From Eubacterium sp. (GTDB taxonomy: Bacteria; Bacillota; Clostridia; Oscillospirales; Acutalibacteraceae): DNA of 64,000 bases. Position numbers and translations under genes: made by a program. The DNA lies in assembly GCA_029258375.1 (NCBI GenBank), contig JARHZA010000001.1, positions 1,035,564 to 1,099,563 on the forward strand. Reading direction: 5' to 3'. The notes below the pieces were generated by a model. The model was not told the origin of the DNA, searched no databases, and saw nothing but the letters and a program-made list of their open reading frames with translations. Below, piece after piece: positions 30,053 through 38,087 of this stretch; the stretch's first letter is position 1; each line of letters starts with the position of its first letter.

Positions 30053-30429
30053 TCTACAAGTCCCGTTACTATTTTTATTACTGTTTCAAAAAGTGGCAAA
30101 ATCATTGTAATAACAATTATTTTTGCACCAAGTTCTGTTGTACTTGCAAGTGCTCCTTCTCCACAATCACGACACATATCAGCTATAAATTGAGATATAA
30201 GTGTAATTCCCAATACTTTTATCATAAGTTTTATATACTCAGTAACCGGTTTTATGTTATTAGATATTGATTTTATCGAACTAAATATATTAGATATACC
30301 GCCTAAGACTTCAAAAAAAATTAAAATACTTGCAGCAATAATTATTATAGTGGAAACAGTTTTATTATAGTTTCTTAAAAAAAGTGATAAAATCAATGCC
30401 GACAATGCGATACCAACAATAGTAATCAT
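30049..30429 (-). CDS. spoIIIAD: Stage III sporulation protein AD
   Basis: A 126-residue, four-helix membrane protein with the family's KVLGITLISQFIADMCRDCGEGALAS region, in quoted parts IADMCRDCGE and TELGAKIIV. It works with AC and AE in the channel. It overlaps both neighbours by 4 nt. Confidence 0.94.
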   Translation of the reverse strand: MITIVGIALSALILSLFLRNYNKTVSTIIIIAASILIFFEVLGGISNIFSSIKSISNNIKPVTEYIKLMIKVLGITLISQFIADMCRDCGEGALASTTELGAKIIVITMILPLFETVIKIVTGLVE

Positions 30430-30620
30430 ATTACAAACAACGATTTAACAGTTGTCATAAGATCTTTTATTTCAGGAATCAGCATCATTAAAACAACTAT
30501 TACGCCTGCAAGAGTAGTAAACATTGCTTGGTCGTCTCTTCCACTTCTTATTAAAACTGTATTTAAAACCGATACTATTATTCCTATTGCTGCAATCTTA
30601 AAAATTATATTAACTTCCAT
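30426..30620 (-). CDS. spoIIIAC: Stage III sporulation protein AC
   Basis: A 64-residue protein with two membrane helices and the highly conserved GRDDQAMFTTLAGVIVVL segment, which identifies SpoIIIAC by itself. It lies 9 nt after spoIIIAB and overlaps spoIIIAD by 4 nt. A GGAGG site precedes the ATG. Confidence 0.95.
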   Translation of the reverse strand: MEVNIIFKIAAIGIIVSVLNTVLIRSGRDDQAMFTTLAGVIVVLMMLIPEIKDLMTTVKSLFVI

Positions 30621-30629
30621 TTAATCCTC

Positions 30630-31103
30630 CTAAATTAGAACAAGAGAAACCACTATTCCTCCAAATACCGCGTAAGCAATATACAGTCTTGAGTGTGTTT
30701 TATAATATTCTTCATAATTTCTATTGCTTTCTATCATATTTATTTTAAATGTAGATAAAAGTTCTAACATTGAATTAACATCTACTTTTCCTATGTTTTT
30801 AAAAAGGCTATTTATTCGCTCATTATCAACATCATTTAATTCAGTAGAAATATTTATATTTTCAAAATTAAAATCTTTTAAAAAAAGCAAATTACTTAGT
30901 GAAGGTTCATTTGAAAGACGTTTTATTATTTTTGATGATTCACTAACAGAATAATTAAGCTCAATTGCCATTAAATCACACATTTCAAGTAGCTCTTTTG
31001 AAACTATACATTTTCTTCTTAATTTATATGCAAAACTAAAACCTGCTATAATTGAAGACATATTTAGAAGAACTATCCCTATACATTTCACTTCTAATTT
31101 CAC
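30630..31103 (-). CDS. spoIIIAB: Stage III sporulation protein AB
   Basis: A 157-residue SpoIIIAB: N-terminal helix (GIVLLNMSSIIAGFSFAYK), a helical cytoplasmic middle related to GspF-like proteins, and a C-terminal membrane helix (IAYAVFGGIVVSLVLI). The start I give is a GTG with GGA 5 nt before it; this puts the first 68 nt inside spoIIIAA. A later ATG at 31061 would avoid most of the overlap but would cut into the hydrophobic N-terminus that the family shares. Confidence 0.85.
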   Translation of the reverse strand: MKLEVKCIGIVLLNMSSIIAGFSFAYKLRRKCIVSKELLEMCDLMAIELNYSVSESSKIIKRLSNEPSLSNLLFLKDFNFENINISTELNDVDNERINSLFKNIGKVDVNSMLELLSTFKINMIESNRNYEEYYKTHSRLYIAYAVFGGIVVSLVLI

Positions 31104-32025
31104 TTACTTCCAATATTTCAAAATTATTTGTGTAATCATTAAGTAAAACTATGTAATTAAACTCATTTAAATCAATAAGTTCTCTGATAATTTTTTTGTT
31201 TATAAGTTCATATTTTGAAGATGCATGAACTGAAACTGCAAATTTAACACCAGACAAAAAACCATCCGACATAGCATGCACTTCTTCAACAGTAGTTATT
31301 TCATCGCAAACAACAATATCTGGTGAAAGGGTTCTAACTGCAATTTCAATTCCTTTATTTTTTGGAAAACCTGTTAAAACATCTGTATTTAAACCTACAT
31401 CTGCAAAAACATTTCCATTATCTTTAAAAGCGATTTCGTTTCTTTCATCAACTATAACTACTTTTCTATAAATGTTATTAAATCCATTAGACAGCAACCT
31501 CGAAAAATCTCTTAAAAATGTTGTTTTACCACCTGACGGAGGAGACACAACAATTATGCTTGGAAAATCATTAACATATAGACAATTTAAAATTGGTCTT
31601 GAACAGTCTTTTATTTCGTTTGAAATTCTAATATTTAAAGATGTTATATCTTTAACTGACGAGATACAGTTGTCTTTTATGACAGCTGTTGAAGACACGC
31701 CCACCCTATTACCGCCGTCTGCAATAATAAACCCTTTTGTTAAATTATCTATTACTGCATGAACAGAATAATTACTTAATCTTCGAAAAATAAGTTCAAA
31801 CTCATCGCTACTGACTTTATAAGCATTTTCTGAAAAATGATTCAATAATTTTCCGTTTTGTGTAATAAAATAACAATTATTACCAAAAACTAATACAAGA
31901 GGTTTATTTTTTCTTATTCTTATTTCATTTAACTTTTTTATAGATTCATTTGGAAGAGCAGAAATAATACTTTTTATTCCATCTGATAATGACGGAACAA
32001 TATTTTTTAATCCCAATTCTCTCAC
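31036..32025 (-). CDS. spoIIIAA: Stage III sporulation protein AA (ATPase)
   Basis: SpoIIIAA is the secretion-type ATPase of the mother-cell-to-forespore channel. 329 residues with Walker A PPSGGKTTFLRDFSRLL, Walker B DIVVCDEITTVEEV, the ASP-box-like VVIVDERNEIA and the SVHASSKYELINKK sensor segment. The GTG at 32025 has its GAGG directly abutting it, which is too close; a TTG at 32016 has GAGGTG 6 nt before it and gives a family-like N-terminus (GLKNIVPSLSDGI), so the true start is probably 32016. First gene of the operon. Confidence 0.93.
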   Translation of the reverse strand: MRELGLKNIVPSLSDGIKSIISALPNESIKKLNEIRIRKNKPLVLVFGNNCYFITQNGKLLNHFSENAYKVSSDEFELIFRRLSNYSVHAVIDNLTKGFIIADGGNRVGVSSTAVIKDNCISSVKDITSLNIRISNEIKDCSRPILNCLYVNDFPSIIVVSPPSGGKTTFLRDFSRLLSNGFNNIYRKVVIVDERNEIAFKDNGNVFADVGLNTDVLTGFPKNKGIEIAVRTLSPDIVVCDEITTVEEVHAMSDGFLSGVKFAVSVHASSKYELINKKIIRELIDLNEFNYIVLLNDYTNNFEILEVSEIRSEMYRDSSSKYVFNYSRF

Positions 32026-32033
32026 CTCAATAA

Positions 32034-32062
32034 CATATATGTACTCTTGTCCTTAAATATTA
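32034..32062 (-). promoter_or_regulatory. Candidate sigma-E promoter of the spoIIIA operon
   Basis: On the minus strand TAATATT (32056-32062) matches the sigma-E -35 consensus KMATATT fully, and after 14 nt CATATATG (32034-32041) matches 6 of 8 positions of the CATACAHT -10. spoIIIA is sigma-E-dependent in B. subtilis. The leader would be very short, which supports the TTG start and is also a reason for caution. Confidence 0.45.
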
Positions 32063-32117
32063 CATAAACAAAAATAATTGCTAAAATCACAATAAAATAT
32101 TACAAATAAATTCAACA

Positions 32118-32146
32118 TTGAAGTGATATAGATAATATGTTATTAT
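32118..32146 (+). promoter_or_regulatory. Sigma-A promoter for the GtrA-YfhO gene
   Basis: TTGAAG (32118-32123), 17-nt spacer, TATTAT (32141-32146) with TG one base before the -10. It lies in the 150-nt divergent gap with spoIIIAA and leaves a leader of about 22 nt with a GGTGGG binding site. Confidence 0.6.
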
Positions 32147-32175
32147 TTATATAATTTATATATAGGTGGGTACTT

Positions 32176-35100
32176 ATGGAATCTTGTGTTCAAAAGAAAA
32201 AAATATATTCAAATAGTTTAATAAATGGGGAAAGTTTAAACTATACTTTATCAATGTTTTTTACTTTCTTTATTCTAATTCTTACTAAACAAATTTTTAA
32301 AACTTTTATTGGATTATCTGCTGAAATTTCTTCTGTAATTGGTTTTGTATTTGCAGAAATTATTTTATATTTTGTACAAAGATATTTTGTTTACAAAGAT
32401 AAAGGTTTAAATGGAAATGCAATGCAAATTGTATTTTCTATTCTTGGTGCTGGTATTCATTTAGCAGTATATCAACTTACAAAATTTATTTTTACAAGAA
32501 CAGTTGGTGCTTTTGATTTTACTATTTGGTTAATATCATTTACTTTTATATTCATAATTAACTATCCATATTCACGTATTCTTGTATTTGATTGCATTGA
32601 TAACCCTAAAAACAACAAAAATGGTAGAATTTACAGAATATTTTTTTATAACAGATTTATTATCCTTTCTATGCTTATTGCACTTGTTGGCATAAGTTTT
32701 ATTTACTCTGTTTTTAAAGTATTTCCTTTTGGTGACACAACTGTGTTGAGAATGGATTTATACCACCAATATGGCCCACTTTTTGTTGAATTATTTGACA
32801 GAGTTACTAATGGAGAAAGTTTTCTTTACAGCTGGACAAGTGGCGGTGGATCAAGTTTTCTTGGTAACTTTTTCAACTACCTATCAAGCCCATTCAATAT
32901 TTTAATTTTTCTTTTTGATAGAAATGAAATGTCATATGCAATTTCATTTCTTGTATCATTAAAATGTGTACTAAGTGCAGGAACATTTTCATTTTTTATC
33001 AAAAAAAGTTTAAAAAATCATTCTTACGCCTCTGCATCATTTGGCGTTTTATATGCCTTTTCTGCATATTTTCTTGCTTACTTTTGGAACATTATGTGGC
33101 TTGATGGAATGTTTATTTTGCCACTTATTGCACTTGGAATTGAAAATATAATAAATAAAGGAAAATGGAAATTATACTTTTTCTCGCTTATATACATTTT
33201 ATTTGCAAACTATTATATTGGTTTTATGACCTGCATCTTTTCTGTAATATATTTTCTTGCATACTATCTACTTATTTGTGATAAGCGAAATGTAGTTGAC
33301 GAGAACATTGTATTTTCAGAAAAAATTTCACTAAAAAAACTTAATAATAATCTATTCTTTAACAGAGGGGTAAAATTTGCATTTACTTCCCTTTTAGCAG
33401 CTGCTGTGTGCGCATCATTTTTAATTCCAGTTTATTTTATCCTTAAAGGAAGCAGTGCAACATCGGGAACATTTCCTAATTCTTTTGAAAGTTATTTCAC
33501 TATATTTGATTTTATCGAATCCCATTTCGCAGGACTTGAAACCACAATTCGCTCAAGTGGTGAAGATGTTCTTCCAAACATATATTCTGGTGTAATTTGC
33601 CTATTACTTGTACCTTTGTTCGTAGTAAATAAAGATATTAAAATAAAAGACAAGGCAGTTTACATTGTATTATTACTATTTTTCTTATTCTCATTTAATA
33701 ATAACTATGCAAACTTCATCTGGCACGCACTTCACTTTCCTAATGATTTACCTTATAGATTTTCTTACATGTATTCATTTATAATGCTAATCATTGCATT
33801 TAAATCACTAATAAATATTAAAGGTTTAGGATTAAAAGAAATTTCTTTTGTTGGGCTATTTTGGATAGCGTTTGTCGCAATTGCACAAGAATTGCCTACT
33901 AATAAAATAAGTGAGTCAACAATATATATTACTATAGCTTTTGTAATTGTTTGGACTGCCGTTTTACTATTATTAAAAAAGAATAATGTTAGTAAAATAA
34001 TAATTGGAATTCTAATAGTTTCTGTTACTTTTTGCGAAGTTATTATTGCTGACACTGGTGCATTTAGCCTTGCACAAAAACAAACAGAATACATTAAGAA
34101 CTACGACACATATACAGATGCAATTGAAAACATTGAAAATAATGATGATTCTTTATATAAAATGGAACTTTGTCATTTAAACACAAGAATGGACCCTTGT
34201 ATTTATGGATATAACGGCATAAGTACATTTTCTTCAATGGCTTATGAAAATTACTCAAGACTTCAATATAGCCTTGGTATGTACGGAAACAGAATCAATA
34301 GTTATACGTACAACCCACAAACTCCAGTTTATAATATGATGTATAATATCAAGTATTTAATTTATAATAACCAAGAAATAAAGCCTACAACAAATTTATA
34401 TACAAGATATTATGAAACTAAAGATGCAAAATCGGTTGTATATGAAAATGATTATAGTTTGCCTATTTCATTTGCAGTTAATAACTCGATTTTTGCGTGG
34501 GATACTACAGAAGGTAATCCTTTTAAGGTTCAAGAGGACTTTTTCTCTCTTGCTACTGGACTCGATAATGTATTTGAAGAAGCTGATTACGCTAACTGTG
34601 AATTTAATGGAATTAGTGGAAATGAAGTTAATGAGAATGGAACATTTTGGATAAAAAGAGTTTCTGATTTTGGTGATGCAGAAATAACATTAAGTGCAAA
34701 AACAAGTGGCAATTTATTTGTTTATTTTTCTTCATCTGATATAAAAAGTGTAACGTTTAAAGTTGGAGAAAAAACTATAAATCAAAACACCGAAACTCCT
34801 TATATTCTTGATTTAGGCTATTTCAATGCTGGTGAATCTGCAACATTATCAATTGAAAGTTCTGGTGTGGATTCAAAAGAAAGTAATTTCCAAATTTATG
34901 CATACACAGTTAACCAAGATATTTTGAACGCTGGATATAAAAAGCTTTCAAATAACGCTTTGAAAATCACAAAACATACAGATACGAAAATAATTGGAAA
35001 TATCAATATTGAAGAAGACTCCGTACTTTACTCATCTATTCCTTATGACGAAGGATGGAATATTTATATTGATGGAAAAAAAGCAGAGAAATGTGAAATA

Positions 35101-35274
35101 GGAAATGCACAGCTCGGAGTACAAATAGAGGATGGGAAACACGAAATTGAATATAGATATAGTCCAAAAGGGATTCATTACTCAATTCCTATCTCAGTGA
35201 TAACACTTTTAGGAATTGCAACCTATTCTTTTTTAATCAAAAAACGCAAAAAAACAATCAGAAAATTTGAATAA
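32176..35274 (+). CDS. GtrA-like domain fused to a YfhO-family membrane glycosyltransferase
   Basis: A 1,032-residue polytopic membrane protein. Residues about 20-140 look like a GtrA domain: four helices, with the paired family motifs VQRYFVYKDKG and NYPYSRILVFD. Residues about 155-1,020 are YfhO (PF09586, GT-C-like): MDLYHQYGPLFVELFDR, SWTSGGGSSFLGNFF, a dozen or so helices, a large extracytoplasmic region and a last helix near 1,000. In Listeria and Bacillus, a GtrA protein (GtcA) and YfhO act after the glycosyltransferase CsbB to put GlcNAc on lipoteichoic acid outside the cell; here both would be one polypeptide. No CsbB-like enzyme is nearby. No clear terminator follows. Confidence 0.85.
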   Translation: MESCVQKKKIYSNSLINGESLNYTLSMFFTFFILILTKQIFKTFIGLSAEISSVIGFVFAEIILYFVQRYFVYKDKGLNGNAMQIVFSILGAGIHLAVYQLTKFIFTRTVGAFDFTIWLISFTFIFIINYPYSRILVFDCIDNPKNNKNGRIYRIFFYNRFIILSMLIALVGISFIYSVFKVFPFGDTTVLRMDLYHQYGPLFVELFDRVTNGESFLYSWTSGGGSSFLGNFFNYLSSPFNILIFLFDRNEMSYAISFLVSLKCVLSAGTFSFFIKKSLKNHSYASASFGVLYAFSAYFLAYFWNIMWLDGMFILPLIALGIENIINKGKWKLYFFSLIYILFANYYIGFMTCIFSVIYFLAYYLLICDKRNVVDENIVFSEKISLKKLNNNLFFNRGVKFAFTSLLAAAVCASFLIPVYFILKGSSATSGTFPNSFESYFTIFDFIESHFAGLETTIRSSGEDVLPNIYSGVICLLLVPLFVVNKDIKIKDKAVYIVLLLFFLFSFNNNYANFIWHALHFPNDLPYRFSYMYSFIMLIIAFKSLINIKGLGLKEISFVGLFWIAFVAIAQELPTNKISESTIYITIAFVIVWTAVLLLLKKNNVSKIIIGILIVSVTFCEVIIADTGAFSLAQKQTEYIKNYDTYTDAIENIENNDDSLYKMELCHLNTRMDPCIYGYNGISTFSSMAYENYSRLQYSLGMYGNRINSYTYNPQTPVYNMMYNIKYLIYNNQEIKPTTNLYTRYYETKDAKSVVYENDYSLPISFAVNNSIFAWDTTEGNPFKVQEDFFSLATGLDNVFEEADYANCEFNGISGNEVNENGTFWIKRVSDFGDAEITLSAKTSGNLFVYFSSSDIKSVTFKVGEKTINQNTETPYILDLGYFNAGESATLSIESSGVDSKESNFQIYAYTVNQDILNAGYKKLSNNALKITKHTDTKIIGNINIEEDSVLYSSIPYDEGWNIYIDGKKAEKCEIGNAQLGVQIEDGKHEIEYRYSPKGIHYSIPISVITLLGIATYSFLIKKRKKTIRKFE

Positions 35275-35317
35275 TTACTAAAAATAATGACAATTTCATT
35301 AAATATTTAAAATAACA

Positions 35318-35346
35318 TTTACAATGTATGATAAATGTTGTAAAAT
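35318..35346 (+). promoter_or_regulatory. Sigma-A promoter for the PRPP synthetase gene
   Basis: TTTACA (35318-35323), 17-nt spacer, TAAAAT (35341-35346), 38 nt before the start codon, with a strong AGGAGG binding site between. Nothing else stands out in the gap after the YfhO gene. Confidence 0.6.
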
Positions 35347-35384
35347 ACGAACGTAAAATGTAAAACGTTGTAGGAGGAGTAATA

Positions 35385-36563
35385 ATGGCACGTTTAACAG
35401 CACAAAATGTACAGACAATACCTTACGGTCCTCTTGGCATTATATCTATGCCGGGTTGTGAGGCTCTTGCAGATAAGGTAGATAAATACCTTGTAACTTG
35501 GAGAAAGAGCCAGGCACTTGAGCATCAAAGCTCAATAGCTTTTTATGGTTATCAGAGAGATAGTTATATTATCGACATATCTAACCCTCGTTTTGGTAGT
35601 GGTGAAGGAAAAGCAGTTATTAACGACACTGTTAGAGGATATGACCTCTACATTGTATGTGACTGCTTTAATTACAGCGTTACATACGATATGTACGGTA
35701 TGACAGTACCTAAATCACCTGATGACCACTTTGCAGACTTAAAAAGAGTTATTTCAGCAGCATCTTCAAAAGCTAAAAGAATTTCAGTAATTATGCCAAT
35801 GCTTTATGAAGGACGTCAACACAAAAGATCAAGCAGAGAATCTCTTGACTGTGCTATGGCTCTTCAAGAACTTGTTAACCTTGGTGTAGAAAACATAATC
35901 ACATTTGATGCACACGATCAAAGAGTTCAAAACTCTATTCCACACAAATCATTTGAAAATGTAATGCCTACTTACCAAATGATTAAAGCAATCGTTAACA
36001 ACATTGAAGATCTTAATGTTGATAAAGATCATCTTATGGTTATTTCACCTGACGAAGGTGCAATGAACAGATGTATTTTCTTTGCTACACAACTTGGTGT
36101 TAACCTTGGTATGTTCTATAAAAGACGTGACTATACAAAAGTTGTTCACGGTCGTAACCCAATTGTAGAACATCAATACCTCGGCGATTCTGTTTCAGGT
36201 AAAGATATTATCATCGTTGATGATATGATTTCTTCTGGCGAATCAATGCTTGAAGTTGCTAAAAAACTTAAACAACTTGGTGCTAACAGAATTTTTGTTT
36301 GCACAACATTCGGTCTTTTCTGTAATGGTCTTGATGTTTTTGATAAAGCATACGAAGAAGGCGTATTCTCTAAGGTATTTACTACAAATGGTGTTTATCA
36401 ATCACCTGAACTTCTTTCAAGAGAATGGTATCAATCAGTTGAACTTTCAAAATACATTGCATACTTCCTTGACACACTTAACCACGATATGTCAGTTTCT
36501 TCATTACTTGACACATCAACAAAAATTGATACAATTTTAAGAAAAAATGGATTGAGGTCTTAA
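35385..36563 (+). CDS. prs: Ribose-phosphate diphosphokinase (PRPP synthetase), long form
   Basis: Makes PRPP from ribose 5-phosphate and ATP for nucleotide, histidine and tryptophan synthesis. The PRPP loop IIIVDDMISSGESM lies near residue 276; the flexible-loop basic residues are in YKRRDYTKVVHGRNP, and FDAHDQRVQ carries the catalytic histidine region. At 392 residues it is clearly longer than the usual 310-320, with an N-terminal extension and extra C-terminal helices; a longer variant occurs in some Clostridia and spirochaetes. Codons look highly optimised (many C-ending codons) compared with its neighbours, suggesting high expression. The next gene starts 1 nt after its stop. Confidence 0.88.
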   Translation: MARLTAQNVQTIPYGPLGIISMPGCEALADKVDKYLVTWRKSQALEHQSSIAFYGYQRDSYIIDISNPRFGSGEGKAVINDTVRGYDLYIVCDCFNYSVTYDMYGMTVPKSPDDHFADLKRVISAASSKAKRISVIMPMLYEGRQHKRSSRESLDCAMALQELVNLGVENIITFDAHDQRVQNSIPHKSFENVMPTYQMIKAIVNNIEDLNVDKDHLMVISPDEGAMNRCIFFATQLGVNLGMFYKRRDYTKVVHGRNPIVEHQYLGDSVSGKDIIIVDDMISSGESMLEVAKKLKQLGANRIFVCTTFGLFCNGLDVFDKAYEEGVFSKVFTTNGVYQSPELLSREWYQSVELSKYIAYFLDTLNHDMSVSSLLDTSTKIDTILRKNGLRS

Positions 36564-36564
36564 C

Positions 36565-37164
36565 ATGGAAAACAATTACGATTTCAGAGAAGTAGAATCT
36601 CCAGAAAAAAAAGAAGAAGTAGTTGAAGCTAAACCAAAAAAATCAAAAATCAATTTCAAAGCAAATAAATCAAAAGTTCATTTTAATTCTAAACAAGTAA
36701 CTATCATTATAATTGCTTGCGTTGTTCTTGCTCTTCTTATTGTGGGAATAACTGTTTGTGCCGTAAAAGATACAAACCCAATATCATATATTTCAAGTGT
36801 TGTAACTAATGATAAAAAACATCTTGTTGGTAAATGGCAAAGTCAATCTGCTCCAGGACTTTCAGCATATGTATTTAATGAAGATGGTACTTATGATTCT
36901 TATATTTCATCATTCAAATTTACTGGTGAATACGAAACAAGTGGTGACAGACTCACACTTCGAAACCCGGAAAATAAAGAACAAGTTGAATATAAGTATT
37001 CAGTTAAAGGCGATGTTCTTACATTAGAATTATATAAAGAAAACAATATAAAGGCCGAAGATAGCAAAGAATCAAAATTTGATCGTGTTGACTCTCTTAA
37101 CCAAAAGACTTTAACTGAGCTACTTGATTCTGCAACAAAAGATGCAGAAACTGAAGCTGAATAA
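36565..37164 (+). CDS. Membrane-anchored protein with a lipocalin-like (DUF5640-type) outer domain
   Basis: 199 residues: an acidic then basic cytoplasmic N-terminus (1-44), one membrane helix (45-67) and an outer domain of about 130 residues. The stretch HLVGKWQSQ, FNEDGTYDSYI, GEYETSGDRLTLR and KGDVLTLEL is the repeating strand pattern of small lipocalin-like domains that are frequent in Clostridia membrane proteins. Function unknown; ligand binding or envelope sensing are possible. It is co-transcribed with prs and followed by a strong terminator. Confidence 0.75.
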   Translation: MENNYDFREVESPEKKEEVVEAKPKKSKINFKANKSKVHFNSKQVTIIIIACVVLALLIVGITVCAVKDTNPISYISSVVTNDKKHLVGKWQSQSAPGLSAYVFNEDGTYDSYISSFKFTGEYETSGDRLTLRNPENKEQVEYKYSVKGDVLTLELYKENNIKAEDSKESKFDRVDSLNQKTLTELLDSATKDAETEAE

Positions 37165-37170
37165 TTATAA

Positions 37171-37202
37171 AAAAACTCAGATGATAATTCATCTGAGTTT
37201 TT
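37171..37202 (+). terminator. Intrinsic terminator after the lipocalin-like gene
   Basis: A perfect 14-bp stem (37171-37184 with 37189-37202), core ACTCAGATGA, 4-nt loop TAAT, then TTTTGTTTTT. It ends the prs unit before sigG. Confidence 0.88.
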
Positions 37203-37275
37203 TGTTTTTATAATTATAAAATTCATAAAATTGGCAATAATATTAGCATACATAATTTTAGAATGGTGGTTATGT

Positions 37276-38043
37276 ATGCAATATAATAAAGTAGAAATTT
37301 GTGGTATAAATACCAGCGAATTAAAAGTTTTAAAAGAAAAAGAAAAAATAGAACTTTTAAAAAGAGCAAGAGCTGGAGATAACGATGCACGTGAACAACT
37401 TATAAAATGCAATCTAAGGCTTGTATTATCTGTTATACAACGCTTTCAAAACAGAGGCGAAACTATGGATGATCTATTTCAAGTTGGAGTCATAGGGCTG
37501 ATAAAAGCAATTGACAACTTTAATTTAGATTTAGATGTTCGCTTTTCAACCTATGCTGTACCAATGTGTATTGGTGAAATAAGAAGATATCTTCGTGATG
37601 ACAATCCAGTGAGAGTAAGCAGAAGTATGCGTGATACCGCATATAAAGCTATGCAAGTTAAAGAAAAATTAATAAATATAAATCAAAAAGAACCCACTAT
37701 CGAAGAGATTGCAAAAGCACTCAATATGAAAAAAAGTGATGTTGTTTTAGCTCTTGAAGCAATCGTAGAGCCAGTGTCATTATATGAGCCTGTTTATAAT
37801 GATGGCGGAGATACAATATACGTTATGGATCAAGTTGGAGATAGTAATACGGACTCTGACTGGATTGATGAAATAATGATTAAAGATGAAATAAACAACC
37901 TTGATGACAGAGAACGCAATATTCTTTACCTTAGATTTATGCAAGGAAAAACACAAATGGAGGTAGCAAAAGAAGTTGGAATAAGTCAAGCACAAGTGAG
38001 CAGACTTGAAAAAACTGCACTTAAAAGAATAAAAAACGAATGA
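37276..38043 (+). CDS. sigG: RNA polymerase sporulation sigma factor, sigma-G
   Basis: Late forespore sigma factor. The 255-residue chain follows B. subtilis SigG almost motif for motif: N-terminal NKVEICGINTSELKVL, region 2 LRLVLSVIQRF and DLFQVGVIGLIKAIDNF, RFSTYAVPMCIGEIRRYLRD, PVSLYEPVYNDGGDTIYVMD, and region 4 FMQGKTQMEVAKEVGISQAQ with SRLEKTALKRIKNE. I use ATG 37276 (GGTGG at 6 nt); an earlier ATG at 37231 adds 15 hydrophobic residues with no family match. spoIIGA and sigE, the usual upstream partners, are absent. No convincing sigma-F or sigma-G promoter was found upstream. Confidence 0.95.
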   Translation: MQYNKVEICGINTSELKVLKEKEKIELLKRARAGDNDAREQLIKCNLRLVLSVIQRFQNRGETMDDLFQVGVIGLIKAIDNFNLDLDVRFSTYAVPMCIGEIRRYLRDDNPVRVSRSMRDTAYKAMQVKEKLININQKEPTIEEIAKALNMKKSDVVLALEAIVEPVSLYEPVYNDGGDTIYVMDQVGDSNTDSDWIDEIMIKDEINNLDDRERNILYLRFMQGKTQMEVAKEVGISQAQVSRLEKTALKRIKNE

Positions 38044-38058
38044 CAATATTAGGAAAAT

Positions 38059-38087
38059 AAAAAGGTCGATATAAAATCGACCTTTTT
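38059..38087. terminator. Bidirectional terminator between sigG and the glycosylase gene
   Basis: Stem AAAAAGGTCGAT/ATCGACCTTTTT (38059-38070 with 38076-38087), 5-nt loop, with A and T runs on the two sides. It serves the convergent sigG (+) and glycosylase (-) genes; it touches the last codon of the latter. Confidence 0.85.

Noticed and set aside
37205-37275. Sigma-F/sigma-G promoter before sigG
   Set aside because: GGCAATAA resembles the -10 at 6 of 8 positions, but no GHATR-like -35 lies at the proper distance.
36900-37412. 170-codon minus-strand frame across the lipocalin-like gene and sigG
   Set aside because: It crosses a terminator and is antisense to two supported genes; no homology or binding site.
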